DNA of 64,000 nt, from the NCBI RefSeq assembly GCF_035621475.1, contig NZ_CP141799.1, positions 590,001-654,000 on the forward strand. The letters are read 5' to 3'. The notes under the pieces were generated by a model. It worked only from the letters and a program-made list of their open reading frames with translations. It had not been told where the DNA came from and made no database searches. Of the stretch, positions 11,835 through 19,523 are shown one piece after another (position 1 is the stretch's first letter; each line of letters opens with the position of its first letter). The position numbers were made by a program, and so were the translations under genes. The DNA is from Pseudomonas paeninsulae. Its GTDB lineage: Bacteria; Pseudomonadota; Gammaproteobacteria; Pseudomonadales; Pseudomonadaceae.

Positions 11835-12890
11835 ATGAGCGGATTAGTTCTAGAAAACGTTGAAAAACACTATGGCTCGGCCTGCGCCGTGACGGACGTC
11901 AATCTGCACCTGCCGGAGGGCAAGCTGGTGTGCTTCCTCGGTCCCTCGGGCTGTGGCAAGACCACCTTGCTGCGCATGATCGCCGGACTGGAAACCCTCA
12001 GCGACGGGGAAATCCGCCTGGACGGCGAAGACATCAGCCGCACCCCGGCGCATCAACGTAACTTTGGCATGGTGTTCCAATCGCTGGCGCTGTTCCCGCA
12101 CATGACCGTTGGCGAGAACATCGCCTACCCGCTGCGCTTGCGCGGGGTGAGCAAGGCTGATCAGCAGGCACGGGTGACCGAACTGCTGCAACTGATCCAG
12201 TTGCAGGAAATGCTCGACCGTCCGGTGGCCAAGCTGTCTGGCGGTCAACGCCAGCGCGTGGCGATTGCCCGGGCGATTGCCGCACGACCCAAGCTGCTGC
12301 TGTTGGACGAACCCCTGTCGGCGCTGGATGCCAAGTTGCGCGAGTCCATGCAGGTGGAGATCCGCCAATTGCAGCAGCGCCTGAACATCACCACCATCCT
12401 GGTCACCCATGACCAACGCGAGGCCATGACCATGGCCGATATCGTGGTGGTGCTCGGCGAACACCGGGTGCAGCAGGTTGGCACGCCAATCGAGATCTAC
12501 CGCAACCCGGCCAACGCTTTCGTCGCCGACTTCATCGGCAGCGGCAATATCTTCCCGGCGATCGCCCTGGGCAACGGCCGGGTGAGCCTGCCAGGCGGCG
12601 CGGCGCTGCAGGTGCCGATCTGCGAGAGCATTCAAGCCGGCACCAGCATCAAGCTGCTGGTGCGCCCGGAAGACTTGACCTTGTCGCTGCCCCAGGCCAG
12701 CGCAGGCAATCGTCTGCAGGGCACCGTGACCTTCGTGCGCGATAGCGGCGCGACCATCGAAACAACCATCGAGTGCTCCGGTGTCTCGCTGACTGCGCTG
12801 AGCACGCCTTGCCAGGGTATCGGCCTGGGCATTGGCAACCCGGTGTCGGTGACCATCCCGGCCGAAGCCTGCCGGGTACTGACCGCCTGA
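11835..12890 (+). CDS. ABC transporter ATP-binding protein (PotA-like)
   Basis: Cytoplasmic ATPase that powers the importer, 351 residues from ATG 11835. That start has an excellent GGAGGT Shine-Dalgarno sequence, preferred over an upstream TTG at 11805. Seen: Walker A GPSGCGKTTLLRM, Q-loop region MVFQSLALFPHMT, signature LSGGQRQRVAIARA, Walker B LLLLDEPLSALDAKL, and a C-terminal TOBE domain after residue 260 with LVRPEDLTLS. It is the last gene of the cluster. The family is very well defined; the transported substrate is not. Confidence 0.95.
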   Translation: MSGLVLENVEKHYGSACAVTDVNLHLPEGKLVCFLGPSGCGKTTLLRMIAGLETLSDGEIRLDGEDISRTPAHQRNFGMVFQSLALFPHMTVGENIAYPLRLRGVSKADQQARVTELLQLIQLQEMLDRPVAKLSGGQRQRVAIARAIAARPKLLLLDEPLSALDAKLRESMQVEIRQLQQRLNITTILVTHDQREAMTMADIVVVLGEHRVQQVGTPIEIYRNPANAFVADFIGSGNIFPAIALGNGRVSLPGGAALQVPICESIQAGTSIKLLVRPEDLTLSLPQASAGNRLQGTVTFVRDSGATIETTIECSGVSLTALSTPCQGIGLGIGNPVSVTIPAEACRVLTA

Positions 12891-13238
12891 GTGTGGGTAG
12901 GTTTGCCGCGGGCAGCGCGTTCGTGGGCAGCCGGCCGCCAGCTCATGAAGGATGCATGAAACTGTCTGCCGAGCGCCGTCGGGCGAGGGCCTTGCGCCAG
13001 GTCGTCGCTGGTTTTGCCTCTGCTGTCGTGCGGTGCATTAGGCGCGCCTAATGACGGCGTGCGCGTAAACCCGCAAAATGCGACACTTTGGCGCGATGTC
13101 AGCGTCTAACTACGATAATGCCAAACCGGGAGAGAGGCGGTGGTCGGGGGTCAGGAGTGATGAGCAGGGGGGCGTGGCTAGCGTTATGCCGGGTTGCCCA
13201 TTGACGTCGCCTGGCGGCATCGGCCGTTGCGAGACACC
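12891..13238. other. Intergenic stretch with an 18-bp palindrome
   Basis: The 348 bp between the ABC ATPase and the next gene hold no convincing reading frame. The only striking element is a perfect 18-bp palindrome CATTAGGCGCGCCTAATG at 13036-13053, a possible operator. No T-rich terminator was seen. Confidence 0.4.
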
Positions 13239-14123
13239 ATGCGTATGCGTTTAATGTTGTTGGGTGGCGGTAATGCCTTGGGGCAGGCACTGATCCGTCT
13301 CGGCGCCGAGGAGGACATCGGCTTCCTGGCGCCGCGTCCGCCGGAAACTGGCTGGGATGCCGGAAGCCTGACCGAGTTGCTTGACGACACGCGCCCCGAT
13401 GCACTGATCAACCTGGCTTACTATTTCGACTGGTTTCAGGCCGAAGGGGTGAGCGCGGCGCGTCTTGCTGCCCAGGAACAAGCGGTCGAGCGGCTTGCCG
13501 AGCTTTGTCAGCATCATCAGATTCGCCTGTTACAGCCGTCCAGTTACCGGGTGTTCGATGGTTCGCGGGTTACCGCCTACAGCGAAAAGGAAGAGCCGGT
13601 ACCCTTGGGTGTGCATGGTCAGGCCTTGTGGCGTATCGAGCAGCGCGTGCGCGCGGTGTGTCCGCGGCATGTGTTGTTGCGCTTCGGCTGGCTGCTGGAC
13701 GAGAGCCCGGACGGCCAGCTCGGGCGTTTCCTGGCGCGTGCCGAGCGAGAGCAAAACTTGTCGTTCGCCGATGACCGGCGCGGCAACCCGACCCCGGTCG
13801 ACGATGCCGCGCGGGTGATCCTCGCCGTGCTCAAACAACTCGATTGCGAGACGCCGTTGTGGGGCACTTTTCACTATGGCGGCAACGAGGCAACCACTTC
13901 GCTGGGGTTGGCACAGGCAGTGTTGAGCGAGGCGCGCCATTTCCGCAGCAATCTGCTCGAAGACATCGCGGCGCAGGCCCATGCCACGCGCCCGGATGCC
14001 GCCGAGGAGCCGCAACACGCGGTGCTGGCCTGCAAGAAAATCCTGCACACCTTCGGTATCAAGCCGCGCGCCTGGCGCTCTGGGCTGCCGAGCCTACTGG
14101 ATCGCTACTATCGCCATGTCTGA
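13239..14123 (+). CDS. RmlD-like sugar-nucleotide-binding (SDR-fold) protein, active-site residues not conserved
   Basis: Rossmann-fold protein of 294 residues, related to dTDP-4-dehydrorhamnose reductase. The N-terminal nucleotide-binding loop is LLGGGNALGQALIRLG, and INLAYYFDWFQAEG matches the position of the RmlD beta-4 region. Where RmlD has its catalytic YxxxK, the aligned stretch here reads GVHGQALWRIEQ, with no Tyr or Lys, so classical reductase activity is doubtful. ATG 13239 (MRMRLMLLGGG) is chosen because it starts right before the first beta strand. It overlaps the next epimerase gene by 8 bp, so the two are probably co-translated. The function is unknown. Confidence 0.75.
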   Translation: MRMRLMLLGGGNALGQALIRLGAEEDIGFLAPRPPETGWDAGSLTELLDDTRPDALINLAYYFDWFQAEGVSAARLAAQEQAVERLAELCQHHQIRLLQPSSYRVFDGSRVTAYSEKEEPVPLGVHGQALWRIEQRVRAVCPRHVLLRFGWLLDESPDGQLGRFLARAEREQNLSFADDRRGNPTPVDDAARVILAVLKQLDCETPLWGTFHYGGNEATTSLGLAQAVLSEARHFRSNLLEDIAAQAHATRPDAAEEPQHAVLACKKILHTFGIKPRAWRSGLPSLLDRYYRHV

Positions 14124-15048
14124 CACGCCTATTCTGGTTACCGGCGGCGCCGGTTTCATCGGCTCGCACCTGGTTGACGCGCTATTGGCGCAAGGCCATA
14201 GGGTGCGCGTGCTGGACAACCTTTCAATGGGCAAGCGCGCCAATCTGCCGCTGGACAACCCGCGGCTGCATTTGCTCGAGGGCGATGTGGCCGATGCGGT
14301 CCTGGTCGATCAGGCTGTGGCCGGTTGTGCTGCTGTGGTGCACCTGGCCGCGGTGGCCTCGGTACAAGCCTCGGTGGACGATCCGGTGGGTACTCACCAG
14401 AGCAACTTCGTCGGCACCTTGAATGTCTGCGAGGCCATGCGCCGGCACGGCGTCAAGCGCGTGGTCTTTGCTTCCAGTGCGGCGGTCTACGGTAACAATG
14501 GCGAAGGCCAGGCGATTGATGAGGGTACTGCCAAGGCGCCGTTGACCCCTTACGCGTCCGATAAGCTGGCCAGTGAGCATTACCTGGACTTCTATCGCCG
14601 TCAGCATGGCCTGGAACCGGCGATTTTCCGCTTCTTCAATATTTTCGGTCCACGTCAGGATCCGTCCTCACCTTACTCCGGGGTGATCAGCATCTTCACC
14701 CAGCGGGTGCAGCAAGGCTTGCCGATCGGCGTGTTCGGCGATGGCGAGCAGACCCGCGATTTCTTCTATATCGGCGATCTGCTGGCGCTGCTGATGCAGG
14801 CGTTGAACCTGCCGCAGGTTGTTGTGGGGGCGGTGAATGTCGGCTGGAATCAGGCCGTCAGCCTCAACCAGCTGTTGGCCGAAATCGGCGGTTTGTGTGG
14901 CGGCTTGCCGGCGCTTGAGTATCAGGCGGCGCGGCCCGGCGATATCCGTCATTCACGGGCGAATAACCAGCGTTTGTTGGAGTGTTACCAGCTGCCGCCG
15001 GCGACCTCCATGCGTGAGGGTTTGCGCAAGCTATTGGGCCAAGACTGA
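14116..15048 (+). CDS. NAD-dependent epimerase/dehydratase (UDP-glucose 4-epimerase family)
   Basis: Extended short-chain dehydrogenase, 310 residues from ATG 14116. Seen: NAD-binding GGAGFIGSHLVDALL at residues 9-23, the serine and catalytic YASDK (YxxxK) of an active SDR near residues 120-150, and FFNIFGPRQDP typical of sugar-nucleotide epimerases. It overlaps the preceding degenerate SDR by 8 bp and ends at a strong terminator. It probably acts on a nucleotide sugar for envelope polysaccharide; the substrate cannot be assigned. This pair next to oprG matches the order I recall from P. aeruginosa. Confidence 0.88.
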   Translation: MSDTPILVTGGAGFIGSHLVDALLAQGHRVRVLDNLSMGKRANLPLDNPRLHLLEGDVADAVLVDQAVAGCAAVVHLAAVASVQASVDDPVGTHQSNFVGTLNVCEAMRRHGVKRVVFASSAAVYGNNGEGQAIDEGTAKAPLTPYASDKLASEHYLDFYRRQHGLEPAIFRFFNIFGPRQDPSSPYSGVISIFTQRVQQGLPIGVFGDGEQTRDFFYIGDLLALLMQALNLPQVVVGAVNVGWNQAVSLNQLLAEIGGLCGGLPALEYQAARPGDIRHSRANNQRLLECYQLPPATSMREGLRKLLGQD

Positions 15049-15059
15049 TCTGTAGCGAC

Positions 15060-15090
15060 AAAAAAGCCGGCGCTGAGGCCGGCTTTTTTG
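15060..15090. terminator. Bidirectional intrinsic terminator between the epimerase and oprG
   Basis: A-run, then AAAAAGCCGGC paired with GCCGGCTTTTT, then a T-run. It is symmetrical and lies between two convergent genes, so it should terminate on both strands. Confidence 0.9.
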
Positions 15091-15106
15091 TGGGTGTCGG
15101 TGTGGC

Positions 15107-15793
15107 TTAGAACTTGTAGCCGAGGGCGACCATGTAGACGAATGGATCGACCTCTACATCGACCTTGACCTTCTCGCCACCGAAGGAGGTGGTGCCGGTG
15201 GTGTCGATGTCGATGTAACGCACGTGAGCGTTGAACAGCAGGTTGTCGGTCAGCATGTAGTCCATGCCCGCCTGGGCGGCGAGGCCCCAGGAGTCTTTCA
15301 TGTCGAGGCCGCTGAAACCCTTGCCTTCGGCTTCGCTGCTCAGCTTGTCGTCGAAGAACCAAGTGTAGTTGATGCCCACGCCCGCATAGGGCTGGAAGGC
15401 TGAGGCGCCGTCGAGCGGGTAGTAGACGACGCTCAGGGTCGGTGGCAGGTGCTTGAGTTCACCCAGTTTGCCATTCAACCCGGCAAAACCGCCCGGCATA
15501 CCTTTCACGCCGACGTCATGGCTGAACGGGGTGGCGGCGAGCAGGTCGATGCCGATGTGGCTGGTGAGCATGTAGGTGCCAGTCAGGCCCAGTTGGGTGT
15601 CGCTGTTCAGCGTGGCTTTGGTGCCGGCGACGTCGCTGTTCAGTGCGCCGACCCAGAGATCGCTGCTGCTTTCATGCGGATCGACGGTAGCGGCACCTGC
15701 GCGCACGATGATGTCGCCTGCCTGGTAGGCCTGGGCGAAAGGGGCGGCCAATGCGGTGGCGAGAATGGAAATAGCGAGCAGGGACTTGCGCAT
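15107..15793 (-). CDS. oprG: OprG/OmpW-family outer membrane beta-barrel protein
   Basis: Eight-stranded outer-membrane barrel of the OmpW family, 228 residues, thought to pass small hydrophobic molecules or small amino acids. Residues 1-22 are a Sec signal ending AQA. The mature protein starts YQAGDIIVRAGAATVDPHESS, the OmpW signature. Later strands include FQPYAGVGINYTWFF, and the protein ends with the aromatic VALGYKF barrel terminus. A palindrome resembling an ANR/FNR site lies about 75 bp upstream of the start, in keeping with known anaerobic induction of oprG in P. aeruginosa. Confidence 0.95.
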   Translation of the reverse strand: MRKSLLAISILATALAAPFAQAYQAGDIIVRAGAATVDPHESSSDLWVGALNSDVAGTKATLNSDTQLGLTGTYMLTSHIGIDLLAATPFSHDVGVKGMPGGFAGLNGKLGELKHLPPTLSVVYYPLDGASAFQPYAGVGINYTWFFDDKLSSEAEGKGFSGLDMKDSWGLAAQAGMDYMLTDNLLFNAHVRYIDIDTTGTTSFGGEKVKVDVEVDPFVYMVALGYKF

Positions 15794-15863
15794 AAGTGAG
15801 CTCCGGTCGAGTCTTCAGTTGGTTGGACTGAGGGCAATGTTAGGAGCCTAAGCAAATCGAGTT

Positions 15864-15877
15864 TTGACCCAGCTCAA
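15864..15877. promoter_or_regulatory. Candidate ANR/FNR site upstream of oprG
   Basis: TTGACCCAGCTCAA matches the TTGAT-N4-ATCAA consensus at 8 of 10 positions and sits 71-84 bp before the oprG start on the minus strand. Regulation of oprG by ANR is known in P. aeruginosa; this site is inferred by eye. Confidence 0.45.
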
Positions 15878-16016
15878 TGAACTGGTCTGGTAGCGACAGG
15901 CCATTGCCTTGCAGTGGTTCCCGCAGATGGCGCGCAGGCCCCGCCGTTGTTGCTTGCGGGGCGCGGCATGCGCCGCGTGTGGCATTTGGCCGCACAAGCT
16001 GGCGGGTTTGGCCTGA

Positions 16017-16160
16017 TCAGTCGTCGCCCTCTTCCTCGTACACTCGCTCGCGGTGTTCTTCCTTGGGCGCCTGCCGCTGCTGCACGCTTACCCTCTCGCG
16101 GACATCGCCGCGCGAGTCTGCAGCGTGCCTGGCGCAAGAGGTTGCGCATGAGCCGAACAT
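16017..16160 (-). CDS. Possible small protein of 47 residues with two N-terminal cysteine motifs, beside a Fur-like site
   Basis: An open frame starts ATG 16160 and reads MFGSCATSCARHAADSRGDV, then a charged tail that ends HRERVYEEEGDD. Four features suggest coding: a clean start and stop, an acidic, strongly charged C-terminus unlike random GC-rich sequence, paired cysteines near the start, and a start about 31 bp from the Fur-like palindrome in the right direction for divergent control. Against it: no clear Shine-Dalgarno sequence and short length. I do not recognise the family. Confidence 0.3.
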   Translation of the reverse strand: MFGSCATSCARHAADSRGDVRERVSVQQRQAPKEEHRERVYEEEGDD

Positions 16161-16190
16161 GGGTGGTTGCTGGATGATGCTAATGCAGTT

Positions 16191-16203
16191 GATAATGGTT
16201 ATC
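16191..16203. promoter_or_regulatory. Candidate Fur box upstream of the TonB cluster
   Basis: GATAATGGTTATC is a near-perfect inverted repeat (GATAA-tgg-TTATC) and matches the last 13 bases of the 19-bp Fur consensus at 11 positions. It lies about 240 bp before the DUF3450 start and about 31 bp before the divergent small ORF. The spacing to the TonB genes implies a long leader (16204-16443), in which no other gene is visible apart from some GC-rich inverted repeats. Confidence 0.5.
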
Positions 16204-16443
16204 TTTACCGGCTTGCTCTTATTAATACGTCGGCCATGCCCTCTGCAGCGAGGCGCCTGTCAGCGCCAGCCCCGAATACCGCATTGGACGCAGCCTGCAC
16301 CTGGCGGGGCGAACCACGGCGTGGACCGGAGGTCCGCCGCGAGATGTTTGCCGAATGCCGCTCAGCCTTGCAGTAACTTGCGTTTTGGAAAGGTTATTGT
16401 GTTTCTTTTTAATGTAAGCCCGCCGCTCGAGGACTCCCTTCGT

Positions 16444-17214
16444 ATGAACCTGTACCCCCTGCGTTCGCTGGCCGCCGCTGTATTGCTCAGCAGTACGCCG
16501 TTGCTGGCGGCACCGTTGGACGCCGCGCTGGACGAGAGCCAGCGCCTGGCCGTGGAAGCCAAGGCGTCCCAGGCGCGTATCGAACAGCTCGACGATGCCA
16601 GTCGCGAAATGCTCGGTGAGTACCGCAATGCCTTGCAACAGGCCGAGGCGTTGAAAGGCTATAACCAGCAGTTGCAAGAACTGGTCGTGGCCCAACGCCA
16701 GGAGCTGGCGGGTTACCAGGAGCAGCTGGACGGTATCGAGCGCACCCAGGAAGCGGTGACACCACAGATGCGGCGGATGGTCGAGGTGCTCGGCGAATTC
16801 ATTGCCGCCGACCTGCCGTTCCTGCCGGATGAGCGCAGCGACCGCCTGGCGCAGTTGCAGGATCTGCTGCCGCGGGCCGATGTCAGCCTGGCGGAAAAGT
16901 ACCGGCGCATCCTCGAGGCCTATCAGGTCGAGAGCGACTACGGCCGCACCTTGGAGGCCTGGCGGGGCGAGCTGCCGGTCGACGGCGGTTCGCGCAGCGT
17001 CGAATTTCTCCGGCTCGGTCGGGTCATGCTGTACTTCCAGACCCTCGACGGCCACGAGAGTGGCTGGTGGAACCCGCAAAAGCGCAGTTGGGTAGCGCTC
17101 GATAGCAGTGCGCGGCGGCCGTTGCACCAGGCCATCGCCATCGCCCGCCAGGAACAGGCGCCGGCCCTGCTCGATCTTCCCGTGAAAACCCTGGCTCAGG
17201 AGGCCAAGCCATGA
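16444..17214 (+). CDS. DUF3450 family periplasmic coiled-coil protein, first gene of TonB2-type cluster
   Basis: Secreted accessory protein of 256 residues. Residues 1-22 form a signal peptide (LAAAVLLSSTPLLAA). Residues 30-100 are a long heptad-rich coiled coil with many Gln/Glu/Leu (QRQELAGYQEQLDGIERT). A conserved globular end follows (VMLYFQTLDGHESGWWNP). DUF3450 genes are the usual companions of TtpC/ExbB2/ExbD2/TonB2 genes in Vibrio and related bacteria. ATG 16444 is chosen over longer in-frame extensions because the signal peptide begins there. The stop overlaps the next start (ATGA), so it is translationally coupled. Confidence 0.9.
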   Translation: MNLYPLRSLAAAVLLSSTPLLAAPLDAALDESQRLAVEAKASQARIEQLDDASREMLGEYRNALQQAEALKGYNQQLQELVVAQRQELAGYQEQLDGIERTQEAVTPQMRRMVEVLGEFIAADLPFLPDERSDRLAQLQDLLPRADVSLAEKYRRILEAYQVESDYGRTLEAWRGELPVDGGSRSVEFLRLGRVMLYFQTLDGHESGWWNPQKRSWVALDSSARRPLHQAIAIARQEQAPALLDLPVKTLAQEAKP

Positions 17215-18560
17215 GCCGTCGTGTTCTTGCCATCTTGACCCTGGCGCTGTTGCCGACGATGGCTGGCGCTGCCGCACCGCTCAGCCCGGATCAACTGCTG
17301 CAACGCATCCGCAGCGAGCGCGCCGCCGAAGTCGCGGCCATGCAGAGTCGCGAGCAGGCATTTGTCGCCCAGCGTGGCGAGCGTGCGCAGTTGCTCGCCG
17401 GTGCAAACGCGGCCTTGCACACGCAGAAGGCCGCAGCCGAGCGTTTGAAAGCCGAATTCGAGCGTCAGGAAGCCGAGTTGGCCGAGCAGGAAAAACGCCT
17501 CGCCCAGCGCGTCGGTCATCTGGGCGAGTTGTTCGGAGTGGTCCGCCAGAGCGCCGGCGATGTCGCCGGGCAATGGCAGGACAGCCTGCTCAATGCGCAG
17601 TATCCCGAGCGCTTGCAACGCCTCGAGGCGCTGGCGAAAAGCCGGACCTTGCCGTCCGCCGCGGATCTCGATGGCTATTGGATGTTGCTGCTGGAAGACC
17701 TGACCGCCAGCGGCCGGGTTGAGCAGTTGCAATTGCCGGTGGTAGCCGCCGATGGCACGCGTAATCAGCAGGCAGTGCTGCGCGTCGGAGCTTTCTCGGC
17801 CTTTAGCGAGGATGCCTATTTGCGTTACGACGCCGACGCCGGTGAGCTGCTGGCGCCACCGCGGCAGCCGTCCGGGGTGGGGCAGGTTGATGACTATCTG
17901 CACAGCAGCGAGGCGCTCTCCAGCCTGCCCATCGACCCCAGTCGCGGCACGCTGTTGGCACAACTGCAACGCCAGCCGACCCTGTGGGATCGCCTGCAAC
18001 AGGGCGGCCTGGTCGGCTGGGTGATAGTCGCCTTGGGCGTATTCGGTTTGCTCCTGGCAATCTGGCGCATGGTTCATCTGGCACGCGTAGCCGCTGGGGT
18101 GAAGGCGCAAGTCCGTAATCTCAGCGTGCCGTGTGACGACAATCCGCTGGGCCGGGTGATCGGCGTGCTCGGGCCCAAGCCGCAGCTGGCCGATCTGGAA
18201 ACCCTGGAGCTGAGGCTCGACGAGGCGATCCTGCAGGAAACCCCGCCGCTGGAGAAAGGCCAGAGCCTGCTCAAGCTGCTCTGCGCGGTGGCCCCGTTGC
18301 TCGGTTTGCTCGGCACCGTGACCGGCATGATCGTCACCTTCCAGGCCATCACCCAGGGCGGTGGCGGCGATTCGCGGCTGATGGCCGAGGGGATTTCCCA
18401 GGCCCTGGTGACCACGGTGCTGGGTCTGGTGGTGGCGATTCCGCTGCTGTTCCTGCACAGCCTGCTGGCCAGTCGCAGCAAGGGTTTGATCCAGTTGCTC
18501 GAACAGCAGAGCGCTGGCTTGATTGCCCTGCACCTGTCCGGGGCGCCGCGGCGTGACTGA
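17211..18560 (+). CDS. ttpC: TtpC-like MotA/TolQ/ExbB proton-channel family protein
   Basis: Long ExbB relative (449 residues) of TonB2-type systems, inner membrane. Residues 1-21 form a signal peptide, residues 25-260 a periplasmic coiled-coil and beta domain, then a transmembrane helix near 268-288 (GWVIVALGVFGLLLAIWRM). A C-terminal MotA/TolQ/ExbB domain (residues 340-430) has LLCAVAPLLGLLGTVTGMI and LVTTVLGLVVAIPLLFLH. TtpC is known to be needed for TonB2-dependent uptake in Vibrio, linking the periplasmic domain to the ExbB/ExbD motor. It overlaps the ExbB gene by 8 bp. Confidence 0.9.
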   Translation: MSRRVLAILTLALLPTMAGAAAPLSPDQLLQRIRSERAAEVAAMQSREQAFVAQRGERAQLLAGANAALHTQKAAAERLKAEFERQEAELAEQEKRLAQRVGHLGELFGVVRQSAGDVAGQWQDSLLNAQYPERLQRLEALAKSRTLPSAADLDGYWMLLLEDLTASGRVEQLQLPVVAADGTRNQQAVLRVGAFSAFSEDAYLRYDADAGELLAPPRQPSGVGQVDDYLHSSEALSSLPIDPSRGTLLAQLQRQPTLWDRLQQGGLVGWVIVALGVFGLLLAIWRMVHLARVAAGVKAQVRNLSVPCDDNPLGRVIGVLGPKPQLADLETLELRLDEAILQETPPLEKGQSLLKLLCAVAPLLGLLGTVTGMIVTFQAITQGGGGDSRLMAEGISQALVTTVLGLVVAIPLLFLHSLLASRSKGLIQLLEQQSAGLIALHLSGAPRRD

Positions 18561-19101
18561 CTGGCTCGACGTATGGCTGCGGCTGGTCGACAGCGGCTAT
18601 GCCCTGCTCGAGTTCATGAGCGCCGGTGGGGTGGTGATGTGGGCGCTGGCCGGGCTCTGCGTGGTGTTCTGGACCCTGGTGTTCGAGCGCTTCTGGTATG
18701 TGCGCCGGGTCTTCCCGCAGTGGGGGCGCGAGCGGCGCAAGGCCTGGCAGCAACTGCTGCAAGACGACAGCGGCACTTGGCAACGGGCGGTGCGCGCCGC
18801 CTGGCTGGCGCAGGCGCGGCAACACCTGCTCGGCCCGCTGCGCCTGAGCAAGACCCTGGTGGCGATGTACCCGCTGCTCGGCTTGCTCGGCACCGTCAGC
18901 GGCATGGTCGCGGTGTTCGATGTGCTCGCCATCAACGGCAGCGGTAACCCGCGCGGCATGGCCGCCGGTGTGTGGCAGGCGACCCTGCCGACCATGGCCG
19001 GCATGGTCCTGGCGATTACTGGATTGTTCAGCCTGGCGCGCCTCGAACGTGATGCGCGCCGGGCCCTCGAGCGGCTGGCTGACCAGCTGCGCCAAGACTG
19101 A
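18553..19101 (+). CDS. exbB: ExbB-like biopolymer transport protein
   Basis: Proton-channel subunit of the TonB motor, 182 residues, inner membrane. GTG 18553 (MTDWLDVWLRLVDSG) is chosen because it lies inside the end of ttpC and gives the standard ExbB2 length. Three hydrophobic segments: VVMWALAGLCVVFWTLVFE, VAMYPLLGLLGTVSGMVAVFD and LPTMAGMVLAITGLFSLA. The LLGLLGTVSGM motif is the ExbB/TolQ hallmark. It is followed 11 bp later by exbD. Confidence 0.93.
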   Translation: MTDWLDVWLRLVDSGYALLEFMSAGGVVMWALAGLCVVFWTLVFERFWYVRRVFPQWGRERRKAWQQLLQDDSGTWQRAVRAAWLAQARQHLLGPLRLSKTLVAMYPLLGLLGTVSGMVAVFDVLAINGSGNPRGMAAGVWQATLPTMAGMVLAITGLFSLARLERDARRALERLADQLRQD

Positions 19102-19112
19102 GACTGCACACT

Positions 19113-19523
19113 ATGCGAATGCGTCGACACCACCAGCAAGACGAAGACACCGGCATCGACCTGACGCCGATGCTCGACGTGGTCTTCATCATGCTGATCT
19201 TCTTTATCGTTACCAGCTCCTTTATCAAGGAGTCCGGTGTCGAGGTGCAGCGCCCCCAGGCGCAAACCGCCAGCCCGCAGGACAAGGGCAATATCCTCAT
19301 CGCCGTCACTGCCGACGGGCAGGTGTGGATGGACAAGAAAGTCGTCGATATACGCAGCGTGCGTGCGCACGTCGAACGCTTGCGCGTCGATCAACCGGAC
19401 GGCGCGGTGGTGGTGCAGGCCGACCAGGATGCGCGCACCGGTCTGGTGGTGCAGGTGATGGATCAGGCGCGCCTGGCCGGGGTGCAGGATGTCGCCCTGG
19501 CAGCGACCTCGGGTGCGCTTTGA
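19113..19523 (+). CDS. exbD: ExbD-like biopolymer transport protein
   Basis: Peptidoglycan-facing subunit of the TonB motor, 136 residues. One N-terminal transmembrane helix carries the essential membrane aspartate in LTPMLDVVFIMLIFFIV (residues 19-35). A periplasmic domain ends with LVVQVMDQARLAGVQDVALA. The stop overlaps the TonB start (TGATG), so the two are coupled. Confidence 0.95.
   Translation: MRMRRHHQQDEDTGIDLTPMLDVVFIMLIFFIVTSSFIKESGVEVQRPQAQTASPQDKGNILIAVTADGQVWMDKKVVDIRSVRAHVERLRVDQPDGAVVVQADQDARTGLVVQVMDQARLAGVQDVALAATSGAL

Noticed and set aside
15877..16443. Extending the DUF3450 protein 189 residues upstream
   Set aside because: The upstream stretch carries the Fur-like site and has no coding character. 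The signal peptide begins at 16444.
17196..18533. 445-codon minus-strand frame opposite ttpC
   Set aside because: It mirrors the ttpC frame and has His/Gln-rich content typical of shadow frames. The plus-strand gene has clear ExbB-family motifs.
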